In this document: one piece after another, positions 1-10,680 of the stretch
Layout: the number at the start of each line of letters is the position of its first letter
How positions within the stretch are numbered: position 1 is the first letter of the stretch
The notes under the pieces: generated by a model
Database searches by the model: none
What the model was told of the DNA's origin: nothing
Seen by the model: only the letters and a program-made list of their open reading frames with translations
Position numbers and translations under genes: made by a program
Assembly: GCA_026027325.1 (NCBI GenBank)
Contig: JAMSLZ010000019.1
Coordinates: 186,001-250,000 of the forward strand
DNA from: Actinomucor elegans
Taxonomy: Eukaryota > Mucoromycota > Mucoromycetes > Mucorales > Mucoraceae
Length of the DNA: 64,000 nt
Direction of reading: 5' to 3'

Positions 1-136
1 TATACAAAAGGATCAGACTCTCACGTTTCTTTTTTGAATAATAGTTCAATTGTTTACCTGATTCCTCTTCAGCTACAGTAGAATCGTCTTCAAGAGGTCG
101 CTTATTATTGTCATTGGTGTTTAATTCGTCAGCCAT
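1..136 (-). CDS. 5' end of an unidentified protein (partial)
   Basis: A minus-strand ATG at 136-134 opens a short acidic, Asn-rich reading frame (MADELNTNDNN, then KRPLEDDS and VAEEES). It runs to base 58 and meets a good donor, GTAAAC, at 57-52. The rest of the gene lies off the left edge; a possible next exon may begin near base 19. No domain is visible, so I give no function. The adjacent A/T-rich stretch and the divergent gene at 1648 fit a 5' gene end. It could also be a chance frame, but an acidic start ending exactly at a consensus donor argues for a real exon. Confidence 0.5.
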   Translation of the reverse strand, partial: MADELNTNDNNKRPLEDDSTVAEEESGKQLNYYSKKKRESLILLY

Positions 137-1526
137 GGCAAGATCGGTATACTTTTTTTTTTCTCGAGAAACAAGCGAGAGAGTGTTTGAAAGTCGAGGT
201 GAAATTAAAGGAAAACGAGTACCAATACCGTCACACTACGCGCTGGAGAGCAATTTTTCATTCTCGAATTTTTTCAGAGGTTGAACCTTCCCCTCCTTGG
301 TGACTAAAAATTGGACCATTTGTTGAACTGCAAGTATCTCGTTTTTTTATGCATGTTTTATAATCGCTGTACATTATAGTATCTGAGGATTTTTATATAT
401 ATATATATATTTCAATGAAACCAAAAGGCCAATAAACGAATCAATACAGTCCATCAATTACTCCCAAAAAAAAAAAACTGTTTATACACGATTCTAATGC
501 ATAGTCGAATTTTTCCAAGTGACCACATATCATCTATTTGGAAGTTTTGATTATGCCAGAGTCATATCAAAAGTACCAGCAGAGCCAGTAGTAGCAAACG
601 ATAATGAATCTCCGGCAGCCAATAAATAAAAAATTTACAGAATTTCGAGAAAAAAACTTAGTATGGAGAGCCACACTCGAGAGCGAAATTTCGAGTTTTT
701 GAAAGGTATGGTCTATAGTTATGATGCATCATGGGTATTAGGCAGTATGTGCAAAGCGTATTTGATCAAGAAGACCTGGTTTTTCGGACTTCAGAAAAGG
801 CTAATCAGGTTCAAGAAAAGAACCTAATTCTAAGAGAAAAATCGGCAAGAGTTTTGTATCATTAGGCGCAGAATTAAAATTGTCCATATCATCTTTGTCA
901 AGAAACGATATGAAAATACATAGATTTGTATTATACAAAAAAAAAAAAGAAACTATAATAAAGTTAGTGATGTTGTTATAGTTTTTGCAGTTCTTTATTT
1001 TTGACTGCCAATCAAAATCCAAGCTTCATGTAGGCAGCGACAGCAAAATACTATCAATACCAATTTGCAATGATGAGTTTTAATCTTATTGATTAGTTAA
1101 TGCCACAGGGATGCTGCAATCATTCATAAACCGCGATTTATATGTGAATAATGCAGGGATAAGGTAATGGCCGAGTTGATAGCTAGAATATGGCTGAAGA
1201 CGAATTCATCGTATTATAATATATATCAAGTAAAACGTTTCAGGTTTGGAATGAGTAGGTTGGGAAGCGTCTTGTTATGAAGACAAATAAAAGGAGTTTG
1301 TTTCTCACGCCTATACTTTCAGATACAAGCGCTACCTTTCCTTACCTGAATTAATAATAGATCCAAAGAACATTTTATACGATTACTTGCTTTGTCTGAT
1401 CCAATTGATGTTATATAGGGCTAAATTTACAGCACCGTTATGAAAATTATAAAGAATCTCACTTGTTACATATTTGAATTGCACAAGAAAGCTATACATA
1501 TAACTGTTTGTTTCACTACTCTATCA
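137..1526. other. Intergenic, no gene seen
   Basis: This is AT-rich DNA between two divergent genes. The only open frame of note (near 801-1022, minus) is low complexity and has no splice context. I see nothing else supportable. Confidence 0.6.
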
Positions 1527-1567
1527 ACTTATAAGGTAAACCGACTTATAAGGTAAACCGACTTATA
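1527..1567. repeat. 17-bp tandem repeat, 2.4 copies, in a promoter
   Basis: The unit ACTTATAAGGTAAACCG occurs exactly at 1527-1543 and 1544-1560, and the first seven bases repeat at 1561-1567. The partial third copy runs into a TATATAA box (1564-1570) about 80 bases before the ATG of the XPG-like gene, so the repeat sits in its core promoter. Confidence 0.85.
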
Positions 1568-1570
1568 TAA
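1564..1570 (+). promoter_or_regulatory. TATA box of the XPG-like gene
   Basis: TATATAA lies 78 bases upstream of the ATG at 1648, followed by a pyrimidine-rich CT leader typical of fungal 5' UTRs. Confidence 0.55.
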
Positions 1571-1647
1571 ACTTTCTGTTTATTTTCTTTTTTTCTTCTT
1601 CCTTCTTCAGCACTGTCTCTCCCACTTGGCGTATTCAAACTATCAGC

Positions 1648-2673
1648 ATGGGGGTTAGAGGTGCATGGCATTTTTTGGCCAGCGAAGGTCTCTCTGGGAA
1701 CAGGTTAGGTGATATACAAGACATAGTGACTATGTATTCACAAGAGACGATTCACGTTGATATCGTTGGTACATTCTACCAAGTCTTTGAAGAAAACTTT
1801 TTAAGGTGTTCAGAACACAATATTGACAAAAAGAACATTGGCATGCGTAATGTCCTCAGACATCTATCGGTCGTCCTCCCCAAGCAGCGTTGCATTCTTT
1901 ACATTGACGGCAAACCCACGGTAGAACGTACAAGGGCTCATACTAAGCGAGTCGAAAGCAGGCTGAAAACACAAAGAGCCTTGGAGAAAGAGCTGGAAAA
2001 GCATTTGTCCAAGCAGACCAAGCTTCGCCATAAAAAACTCATAGACATGTCCAAAAAGCTGTTTCGAATCACTCGTGATCTCGAAGCTTTGTTTGTGTCT
2101 ACCGCTCAGCAAGATGGATGGAAGGTGGTTGTGGCTGAAGGTGAAGCAGAAGTAGCCATTGGTCGTGAGGGCGGTATCGTATTGACGAGTGATTCCGATA
2201 TGCTGTTTTATCCCAAGGTGACAGGTGTCATTAAACCAGTCGGAAGAAATTACTACTATTATCATAAAAAGGATATACTAGATGCATTGTTCATTTCAAA
2301 CGAAGCTTTCACAGTACTGGGTATCCTTTCCGATAATGACTATGATCCAGATTACTTTGCGAATGACAAAGTTACGCTTACGGTGTTTGACAAAGACTTT
2401 TATAAGCGCTCATTTGAAGAGAGATATGATGAGGTGCTTCATAACTCAATTCTCAAGTTTTCCAACAATTGTTCAACTGCTGACAAGATAAAAGCATATA
2501 TGCTGGAGTATTTAAATTCAATGAATGGAAAAACAGCTAAAGCTGTTAAATTTGAGTCATACCGCAACTCATTTAGAGTATTTGCACTTCAACAAGAGGA
2601 GATTATTTTGGAAAAGGATGAAAAAGGTGACTTACTCGTTCGTCCCCAGGACTATGTAGATATTATTTCATAG
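1648..2673 (+). CDS. XPG/FEN1-like PIN-domain protein
   Basis: A single exon of 341 codons. The start MGVRGAWHFLASEG resembles the N-terminal XPG block (MGV..LW..L). Acidic residues expected of the XPG/FEN nuclease site are present: Asp in HVDIVG (about residue 39), the EGEAEVAIG block (about 165-172) and TSDSDML (about 180-186), with a further GILSDNDYD patch. It is shorter than XPG or FEN1 proteins of known role, and the C-terminal half has no clear helix-hairpin-helix. It is probably a structure-specific nuclease or a derived PIN-fold protein; the substrate is unknown. Intron-free structure contrasts with nearly all neighbours and would fit a multicopy or retro-derived family, which is inference. 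The start is the first ATG after the TATA box and CT-rich leader. Confidence 0.75.
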   Translation: MGVRGAWHFLASEGLSGNRLGDIQDIVTMYSQETIHVDIVGTFYQVFEENFLRCSEHNIDKKNIGMRNVLRHLSVVLPKQRCILYIDGKPTVERTRAHTKRVESRLKTQRALEKELEKHLSKQTKLRHKKLIDMSKKLFRITRDLEALFVSTAQQDGWKVVVAEGEAEVAIGREGGIVLTSDSDMLFYPKVTGVIKPVGRNYYYYHKKDILDALFISNEAFTVLGILSDNDYDPDYFANDKVTLTVFDKDFYKRSFEERYDEVLHNSILKFSNNCSTADKIKAYMLEYLNSMNGKTAKAVKFESYRNSFRVFALQQEEIILEKDEKGDLLVRPQDYVDIIS

Positions 2674-5068
2674 TATGAACACCCTATTTTATACGTGTTA
2701 TAGTTGTTATCAGCTGTTATGAAGCTGTATAATAAATAAACCTGGCTGAAAAATATGTCTAAATGTTCAATTTTAGCGTCACGCTTTCACTTTTTAATAG
2801 TAATAATAAAAGAGCTTGTTGAAACATGTTACATGAGTCAGGTTTTAGTTGAGTGATATGATGAATTGAATATACTACAGATGACATGGCAGCATACAAG
2901 AGTAGGCTACAAACCCTAGTGTACACCATACATAGCTTAAACACTGGTTTGACAGGCGCAGTTTATTCAAGGACGTTCTGAACTGTCTATTAAGACATTT
3001 GATGGAAGAATTGTCAAGTGTGCATGCCACATCACTATTGGCTAATAAAACGAAAACGAAGCGAGTTCATTTGACAAAGTGTCTTTTCTATTACTTTTTG
3101 TGATTTATGCAAAAATACACAACTATTGCACTTTATTTTATCAGTTTCTAATAGATGTAGCAAGTTGTTCTGAACAAAAAATATTAGAAAGATGCGACAT
3201 TTAAACCAGAATCAGTGATCATTCTATCTAAAGTATACGAAATCTACGACTTTTGAACAAGATAACTATTGATAAGTACAATCTAATAATGGTATTGTGA
3301 TTTAAAAAACCATTTCGGTAAAATTAGTAGCTCATTCAGAGCACGTAATCGTTATCCAATGCGACATTAAACAGATATCAATCGAGAAGAGGTCTATCAA
3401 TCTTTAAATATACTCGTTGACATGTAATTTACCACTAATCACTCAATTAAAATATACTAGCAGCGATTTAATTAGAACAATAGTTTTTAATAGATCGAGT
3501 ATTTTATTCTGAACATGTACTAGCAATTAAAAGCAATATTCAACCAATTCAAGCGAAATGTTAAACTGAGCAAAAACAAGATACTTTTGAAAAATTCTTA
3601 GGGATTTCCTTATATAACACAAGGATGGCACTGTAAGGGCGAATTTCATTTACAAGATAGGTTTAATATACTTAATAGTAAGTTAATTATATATATATTG
3701 ATAGTTTTATTGTATATAAACTATGCGAGTGATGGCTATCTTTTTCAAAAGCAAAACTCTTTTTTCTATTATTAAAGATAATTTCAATGAATAAAATAAA
3801 TACCAAAATGTCCTTATTTTGTTTAATGTGCCTTTCAAATCTACGCAAGCAGTTTTTTTAATGTAGCGTCTTTTTTGTATAATAATAAGATCAAAGTTTT
3901 GAATGGTTTTTTTTTTGGCACTTCAACCAGGTTTGTTTAAACGCTAAAGATTAATAAAGAGCGAAGAAATTCCACAATAATGACGGTGGCAAACCTTTAT
4001 CTTGTTTTTTAACGATATTAAGAAATACTAGAGTCCATAATTTATAATCCAACCTTGTTTATTATAGTTCAAAGTAGTTGTTGGTGCTTGTTTTTGTTGT
4101 ATAAAAAACCAATAGAATCCGAGTTTGTAAAATATAATGGCCGCTTGGACCATGCTATTTTCTGTTGGGAGGATGCAGCCATTCCTATTTGGACCAAGAC
4201 ATTCTTGCTAGGATAGCAGCCGAAACGTAAAATATCGCATAGCACTTCTCCTTCAGGGTTATATATTGCCTCATTATGATTACAACTCTGCACTCATTCT
4301 TTTTCGTCATTTATTGATCCGTAGATTTTTCATTGGCCAATCGAAATGAAAAAAAAAAATATGGCCCTTAATAAAAAATAAAAGAAAACTCATCAACTCA
4401 CAAAAGTGCGTTTATCTAGTCAATAAACTAACGCAATAGTTTATAGTCGGATGCTTCTATAGGTTAGACTTGCTCTTGGTTTATTGAATAAACTTTAGAA
4501 ACTAAAAATGTACAAGCTCTAAGATATTTTAACCAAATGTCCTTTTTGTTATCTGAAACAATAAAGTTAATTTAGAGGCTTCTTTGCAATCTATAATAGC
4601 GTTGGATAGGAAATATAATACTCTAAAAGTTTACTATTAAAGTAGTTGAATGGATGTTTTCTTTATGGATAATACGGTATCAATTTCAAGTCCATAGATT
4701 CCTAAATATCCAGAGCCTGAAAATTGGTAAAGATCCCGATCAAATGTCATATCTAATAAGTTCATGGCCAAAATGAGGTACTGTAACTAGTCAGACCTTA
4801 GGTCTACTCTACTACTTTGGTTGCACTAAATGACACGTTCGTTTATAGCCTTCATTAACCTAATGACTGTGTTTTTTTGTCTATATAAAAACCTTAAAAT
4901 AAAGAGCCGATTTATCTTTTAGTCATTGTCAGAAGTAGTAGTTTAGAAAAAAAAATGATTTATAAATAATAATAATATGGTAATAATATTCTAGGGTAAC
5001 TATATCTTTAGCAAAGCTCTGTATTCACCGAATACGAGACTGGGAAGTGGGGGGGGTATAATAGGTAT
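2674..5068. other. Gene-poor intergenic region
   Basis: Very AT-rich. It holds copies of a diverged repeat (3165-3575, listed separately) and no convincing gene. A 74-codon minus frame at 4069-4293 is the only sizeable one, with no domain or splice context. Confidence 0.55.
3165..3575 (+). repeat. Diverged tandem copies of a ~170-bp dispersed repeat
   Basis: Three related blocks follow each other with cores near 3191-3206, 3358-3372 and 3553-3570. The first two contain ATGCGACATT(T)AAAC; the third reads GCGAAATGTTAAACTGAG. Two of the cores are preceded by TTCTGAACA-like sequence (3169, 3507), the middle one by ATTCAGAGCACG. The spacing of the first pair is 167 bases. The same words recur at 30.9-31.2 kb and, inverted, at several other gaps. 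Confidence 0.6.
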
Positions 5069-6928
5069 CTAATCTTCTTCTTCTTCTTCTTCTTCTTCTA
5101 TAATCATCTTGCTTCCTAGTCTACTTCTTAAACTGCTTTGGCGATCATCTATGGGGTATCTTGAGGACCGTGGTGCAAGGACATCTACTCTACTAGGCTA
5201 ACAAACAATAGATTAGTATCTCAAATAGAAGAAGAAAAAAAAAACGCGTGTTACTTTACCATAGGAGAAACACGATGAAACACTGTAGGATACACTTGAT
5301 CCAAGTCAGACAAGCTTTTCTTTTCATTATCTTGATCGTCATCAGTGACAGAGGTTGCTGGTGAAGAAGTTGTTGAACTTTGGTCATCATCATATTCATC
5401 ATCTGCTGTTGAACTACAAGTGGAGTCACTTTCTTTAGTCGTATTATCGTTAAAATTGAGATCAAATGCCATCGTTTTCATCATGAATCTGTGTTGCTGT
5501 ACTGCGCCTGAAACAATAGACGGCTTTTGATGAGAGGAAATGAACCAGGATTTGAGTGTTCCTATCCAGTCATCGGCTTGTGTAGCGTCGCTCATAAGTA
5601 TTTTAGGTGTGTACGACTTGATTAGCATTTGCCATAGAGTGCCGCGCATGCCAAAGTGATTGGAACGCATATCTTCTACTACTGCGCTATCAAAGCCAGC
5701 TTCTAATAATGAATCTGATATTCTCTGTTCGTGTTGTTTAGATGGCAATGGAAGTGCTTGCGATGTATAAACAGTCGAATGACTGGTCCATGGATGTTGG
5801 GTTATTTGATTCATTGTAAGACGGTCAGAAGGGTCAAACTTTAATATCTTTCGGATCAGGTCGGTCACCTCTATAAATACATATATAAAAAAACTTATCA
5901 GCCAATATTTCAAATTGTTTGCCACGTTTTTTTTTTCTTTACCTGATGAGAAATAAGAAGGCATAGTATATTCTAAATGAATTACTTTTCTTTGTAAAGT
6001 TGATTCACAATCATCATCAAAAGGTAGTTCACCAGCTAAAAGTGAATAAAGTATAACACCAAGTGACCATACGTCAGTTGCTAAATAAAAGATCAATATA
6101 TTATTGTAATATAACAATAAAAGCCTATTTACCAGGACCAGCATAGTTTTGACGTAAAATCACCTCTATGAAAAAATAAATAATAAAATTCAGCTTTCAT
6201 TGTACGCAGACAAGTTTAAAAGTTTACCTGGCGCCGAATAGGCTAAACTACCACAGAATGTCTTTAATAGCTGGTTTTTATCTGTCTGACGTGCAAATCC
6301 AAAATCACAAATCTTGACATTATCTTGTTCATCCAGTAAAATATTTTCTAGCTTAAGATCTCTATGTATAATACCCAAAGAATGGCAATATTGAATAGCG
6401 TCTATCAGTTGAAGAAACCATCGTTTGGTATGCGGTTCAGAAAATCTTCCTTTGCGCGCTAAGGCATCAAACAAGTCACCATGAGGACAATGTTCGGAAA
6501 CGATAAAGATATTGGTTTCTGTGGATAGGATTTCGTATAAAGATACGATGTTTGGGTGATTTAGCTGTCTATGATGATGAATTTCGCGTGCCATCAAGTG
6601 TGCATGTTTTTTGTTGATCTTTTTGATTGCTACAAGTCGACAGGTTAGCTGATGCACGCCTAGTTTGACTTTGCCATAGCTTCCCTATAATCATACTGTT
6701 AGGTCTTTATTTCGTCTTTAAACAGAAACTTACTCTGCCAATAGTTTCTTTGAGTGTATAGCAACCAATCGATTTCATCTTCGGAGAGGCCAGATCTTTT
6801 AGCAAATCATTATAGTCTGCTGCCAACTAAAGAGGATAACGAGTTTTTATGAATAAGTACTACAAGAAATCTTTTTGTTTTTATTTTTTTACCTTGGCTT
6901 TCTGGTTACGAACAACCGAGTTGGACAT
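5069..6928 (-). CDS. CAMK-type serine/threonine protein kinase (7 exons, 498 aa)
   Basis: Exons 6893-6928, 6734-6826, 6228-6684, 6133-6165, 5943-6080, 5260-5870 and 5069-5197 join to exactly 499 codons. The kinase domain is complete: glycine loop TIGRGSYGKVKLG (about 40-52), Lys in VAIKK (64), HRDLKLEN, DFG and, across the exon 3/4 junction, SAPE, then DVWSLG. Sequence after DFG (TFCGSLAYSAPE) is typical of the CAMK/AMPK-related group such as yeast Kin4 and MARK-like kinases; the exact subfamily and substrate are unknown. After the kinase domain come about 40 residues that might be a UBA-like module, then a Ser/Asp-rich region. The last exon follows a 62-base intron with a TACTAAT branch site and ends in an EEEEEEEED tail coded by the CTT microsatellite at 5073-5098. 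Without this exon the frame would stop just after base 5254. Confidence 0.85.
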
Positions 6929-7587
6929 GATGACAAAGGAAAGGACAGGCTATATAAAAGAAGGAAAAAAAAAAATGAAAGGAAAAGAAGAAGAAGAAAT
7001 AAAAACGAAACAGAAAGGGCTGGTTTTGTTACAAGGTCTCAGAAACTAGACGCGATTATGATTGGCCTACACGAGTTAACATATTCTGCACTGTATCACA
7101 TCCGCATAGCTGCAGGTATTATAAATGGCTAAATGATGACTTCCTAGGATCATTCTTTCAGCAAGACCTACATATTTAAGCGTAAAAGCGAAACAATGGT
7201 GTGGTGAAACAAGATGAGTTTTGATAATGTAAGCTGATTTACTAAACAAAAGAGTTGATCCAAGCATACAAAGACGCGCGATTTTTTTTATAAGTTTTTT
7301 TTATTTTTATAACTCGACAGTAGATAACCCTCAAGGAGATGATAAACAGACAAAGGCCGTCAAGACATTGAAGACAAAAATCCATCATGTGGTATTCACA
7401 CAAAGGAACTTACACCCGTCATTCTCCCCGAATAGGTAAGGGCGGACTATCTATTATATAAACGACCTTTTTCCTGTTCACTGCTCCTTTTCTTTCTTGT
7501 TCTCTTTCCAATCATACTCTGTTGAATCTATCCAATTTTAACAAATATATTTATACATATACACACACATACAGCAATCATAATACT
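6929..7587. other. Divergent intergenic region
   Basis: This separates the kinase and the gene at 7588, which point away from each other. It contains a TATATAAA at 7455-7462 followed by pyrimidine-rich sequence, likely the promoter of the plus-strand gene. Short frames here are A-rich and not supported. Confidence 0.5.
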
Positions 7588-8751
7588 ATGGTAAAAAAAA
7601 CAATAAAACCCTAGAGATAAAAAACCCACACTAACTTAACCTTTTAGTCATTTCCCGAGCCTGTACCGTCAGTATCTACACCAATTCAGCAGATATCAAC
7701 CGAGCTACGAACCGAACAAAGACCTCGAAGGCATACAATTACTCGACCTGATTCTGCAATGGCATTGCTATCAGATATGGAAGAAGATGATGAAGAACAG
7801 CAGCAAACTTTCAATCGTATCTCTGGTATCCTTTCCAGCTTAATACAAGAAGCAAATGATGCAGTACACGGTATTGAACAAGAGCGTGTCCATTTGATGA
7901 AGAGCAACAAAAAATTCACTTCCTCGACTATCATTACAACGAATAAAGGCGACACTTCAAAAATACCACGCCCAAGAAGATCTAGAACTTTGAATACTTC
8001 ATCATCTGGACATCATCGTAATGGGAGTTCATGTTCTAATTCTTCCAGTACATCGACCAATACAGCTTCCGCCCTATTCTCACCCATCTCAACAAGTACA
8101 AGTGCAACCTTGTCTCGATCACCATCACCGACATTAGGAAACTTTAAAAAGCAACACTTTCGACATCACAGTACGCTCAGACCTCGGTCTTGTCCTATTA
8201 TTACACCACGCCGTTCAATGACACCAAGAACAAAAAGAAACAGTCTAGTATCAGATCCAATCATGGAATCTTTTAAAAGACTCGATACCTCAATGGCATT
8301 GGTAGACTCGCTTTCTCGTGACTTGGCTACACCAAAATCAAAAGACGAAGACAATCTCATCGATTCTCGGTTAACCTTTCTTATCCTTGTACCATTATTA
8401 CATATACCACACTCACTGATAACGATGATCTTTGATTTCTGTACTGCTTCCAATTCAACCAATAACAATGTTCGAAATACACCTTCATCACCGTTCAGCC
8501 TTTCCTCCATGATATTCTGGGCCTGTGTGTTTGCAGTCACAAATCTGATGGTAGATCATGTAGCTGTAACACCCAAAACAAAGCAGTATTTCTTAAGGCG
8601 CTTATCTTTACCTGGTTCGTATAGTGAAAAGAAAAAAAGGCCTGTAGTACCTGTCAAGCGTAGTTGGATACCAGCCACTATACAAAAACAATATCAATTT
8701 CGCTTAGGCCAAGAACTTCCCCCACCAAAGATCAGAAGAAATTCCATATAA
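7588..8751 (+). CDS. Unknown Ser/Thr-rich protein with ATG-only first exon (368 aa)
   Basis: I do not recognise a family. The proposed model starts with a one-codon exon (ATG, 7588-7590), a 57-base intron (7591-7647, donor GTAAAA, CTAAC branch, TTTTAG) and a second exon 7648-8751. The 37 codons between 7648 and the next in-frame ATG (7759) are open and read plausibly (SFPEPVPSVSTPIQQ, then RPRRHTITRPDS). If the intron is only in the 5' UTR, translation would begin at 7759 and give 330 residues. The product has an acidic Gln patch, a helical segment, a long Ser/Thr-rich stretch with many basic SP and TP sites, two hydrophobic segments (LTFLILVPLLHIPHSL and a second around MIFWACVFAVTNL) that could be membrane spans, and a basic C-terminus. 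It may be a membrane-associated phosphoprotein, which is inference. Confidence 0.7.
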
Positions 8752-9056
8752 AATAACTCATTATTTATATTAAATAAAAACCTTTTTTTTTTTCTTTATC
8801 GGTGAATTGTCTGTGTGCTAATGATTGTTTGTTACACTTCAATCATCATACGCGCATAGGCCCGAGCCTTGGAAATAATCAGGCAATGCAAAGGCAAAAG
8901 GGAAAAGCCGTCCGGCCAAATGAGACCCGGGCCCCGGAAGGTGGGCTCAATTTAACCAATTCTTGGCGCCGAAGACATGTGCATATATAAGTACCTCTTT
9001 TTTTTTTATGATTTTTCCTTTCAAACTTCTTTATATAACAGATCAAAAACATTATT
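8752..9056. other. Intergenic with a GC-rich block and TATA box
   Basis: After the stop come A/T runs. Bases 8855-8965 are unusually GC-rich for this window and include GACCCGGGCCCCGG at about 8931. TATATAA at 8984-8990 lies 67 bases before the next ATG. This looks like a short compact promoter. Confidence 0.5.
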
Positions 9057-9239
9057 ATGAACTCAATTCTCTCTAAAAATGCTGCTACTGAATACACTTT
9101 TTGCCCTCACTGTGGTGTTGATGTGACTATATTCTCCCATGAAGATGATTGTCCCTGCGTCCGTCATAATAACAGACATCAGACAGCAACTGCAAGAAGC
9201 CTGGATATAGACTCTCTAATTGAAATTGCAAGAAATTAA
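9057..9239 (+). CDS. Small Cys-containing protein (60 aa), unknown
   Basis: This is a 60-codon single-exon frame with a real promoter context: TATATAA 67 bases upstream and a 3' region with AT-rich signals. The protein has a CPHCG motif (about 17-21) and a CPC motif (about 33-35), with His residues between and after (SHEDD, RHNNRH). This arrangement could bind zinc as a small ribbon, but the spacing does not match a family I can name. The upstream ATG at 9008 is in another frame and would give only a short peptide. It could still be a chance frame; promoter and Cys pairs make a small gene more likely than not. Confidence 0.5.
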   Translation: MNSILSKNAATEYTFCPHCGVDVTIFSHEDDCPCVRHNNRHQTATARSLDIDSLIEIARN

Positions 9240-9280
9240 AATATGGATGCTTTAATTCCAACAGCAAGAAACCTAAAATA
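9203..9280 (+). repeat. Diverged tandem duplication over the end of the small gene
   Basis: The last codons of the 60-residue gene (GAT..CTAATTGAAATTGCAAGAAA) are echoed just after its stop by GAT..TTAATTCCAACAGCAAGAAA, each followed by a similar A-rich end. This is an approximately 40-base duplicated unit that has since diverged. Confidence 0.5.
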
Positions 9281-10369
9281 CCCTAACTCTACTTTCTATT
9301 TGTACATACATATATAATATTATCTTTAATCTATATACATATTACTACACATTCCTTTCATAATAAACTCAATGTACATAATCTCGCATGTTGGATAAAG
9401 TGTTTCATTTGACACAGACATCAGCCGGTTTTCAATGGGTTCACCTACTATGTTGGGGTCTGCATTTAAGAATGGTACGATTTAAATAATCTATCAAAAA
9501 ATTTTTGTTCCTGGCATTTGACACTTGTGTAACTTCCTATAACGTGTTTAAAACAAAGATTTTGACTAATCGCAAAATGCATCTACACGGTAGGACGAAC
9601 GAATCAAGAGGAAAACTCCATTTACACTTCCAGCACAATACTCATAAACCAATCTCTACACAATAAAAACATTTAGAGAAATACCAAGTCATTTACCAAA
9701 TTATGTACATAATTCAATTGTGCATCGGGCGGTGCCAACATAATTATATCAAATTTAATATAATAATAATATAAAGTAGATTTGTTGATAATTTAGAACC
9801 CATTCTTTGATTAATTGGGTTTTTACGCAATTTTCCTATACAATAAATTCAGCAAAAAATATATAGCAACATTATGATCAATATGCAGTTTTGTTTAATA
9901 ATAAATCAAGTCTCTATAGCGGCCATTGATCTCATTAATCAAACAAATCTTGGGGCATGTTTAAAGGAATCGACTTCTGTGGAACGCTGATTTTTTGACT
10001 GCCGCTTGCTTAAAACCCTTTCCTTTGGTGGACATTCTCGAATGACCAAAGCTAAAACACTTGCCCCCTCCCCTCTTTTTTTTATTAGTCAAGAAACCAA
10101 CAAAGATTATAAGTTAGAGGCTTAACATCATCTCAAAGTCATCTTTGAAACTAAATTAATAATTATCATATTCTGTTTATCCGTTTTTTTATTTTTATTT
10201 TCAAAAATACAGTTGGCTCCCAATAAATATCACCAATTGTTGAACATACGAGAAAACCTCGTGTTCCATAAGCTCCTCCTATTATTACGCTTTTATTCGT
10301 TAATGTGCCGTCTTGTAGTATTTCTGTACCTTATTCGTTTGATATGATTGCGTTAAAGTACTTGTAATA

Positions 10370-10680
10370 TATTATATTTTAGTATTGCAATGTAAATTAT
10401 ATTACATTCTTGAATAACCTCCTATAGATCTAATGATCAAATCTCTCGACAGATGTCAATTTAATGTCACATCTGATTAAAAAAAAACCATACTCAGAAT
10501 AAGCTGTTATATATATCAAGTTCTTTTGTTCAATTGCAGCATAATTAATATGTACACCATATGTTTGTCAGTACTTGACTGTAAATGATATATTTCATAT
10601 GATGTAGATCTAATGATCTGTAAAATTCTCATCGGATCTCAACCATTTTTCATTTGACAAGTAGTCTGTATTCATAATGA
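10370..10680 (-). repeat. Dispersed repeat, inverted orientation
   Basis: The reverse complement of 10458-10478 reads AATCAGATGTGACATTAAATT and is followed by GAGAGAT and GATCATTAGATCTA, matching the core of the copies at 3.2-3.6 and 30.9-31.2 kb. The AAGCTGTTATATATAT flank at 10502-10518 is nearly the same as one at 36880-36897. A weaker second block spans about 10600-10680. Confidence 0.5.

Noticed and set aside
3165..3575. CRISPR-like spaced repeat
   Set aside because: Units are diverged, about 170 bases apart and AT-rich; nothing like a CRISPR, and the host is a eukaryote.
4069..4293. 74-codon minus frame (GCYPSKNVLV region)
   Set aside because: No domain, promoter or splice context; kept only as intergenic sequence.
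9970..10045. Short minus frame starting MSTKGKGF
   Set aside because: Only 24 codons; basic but with no continuation or splice site.
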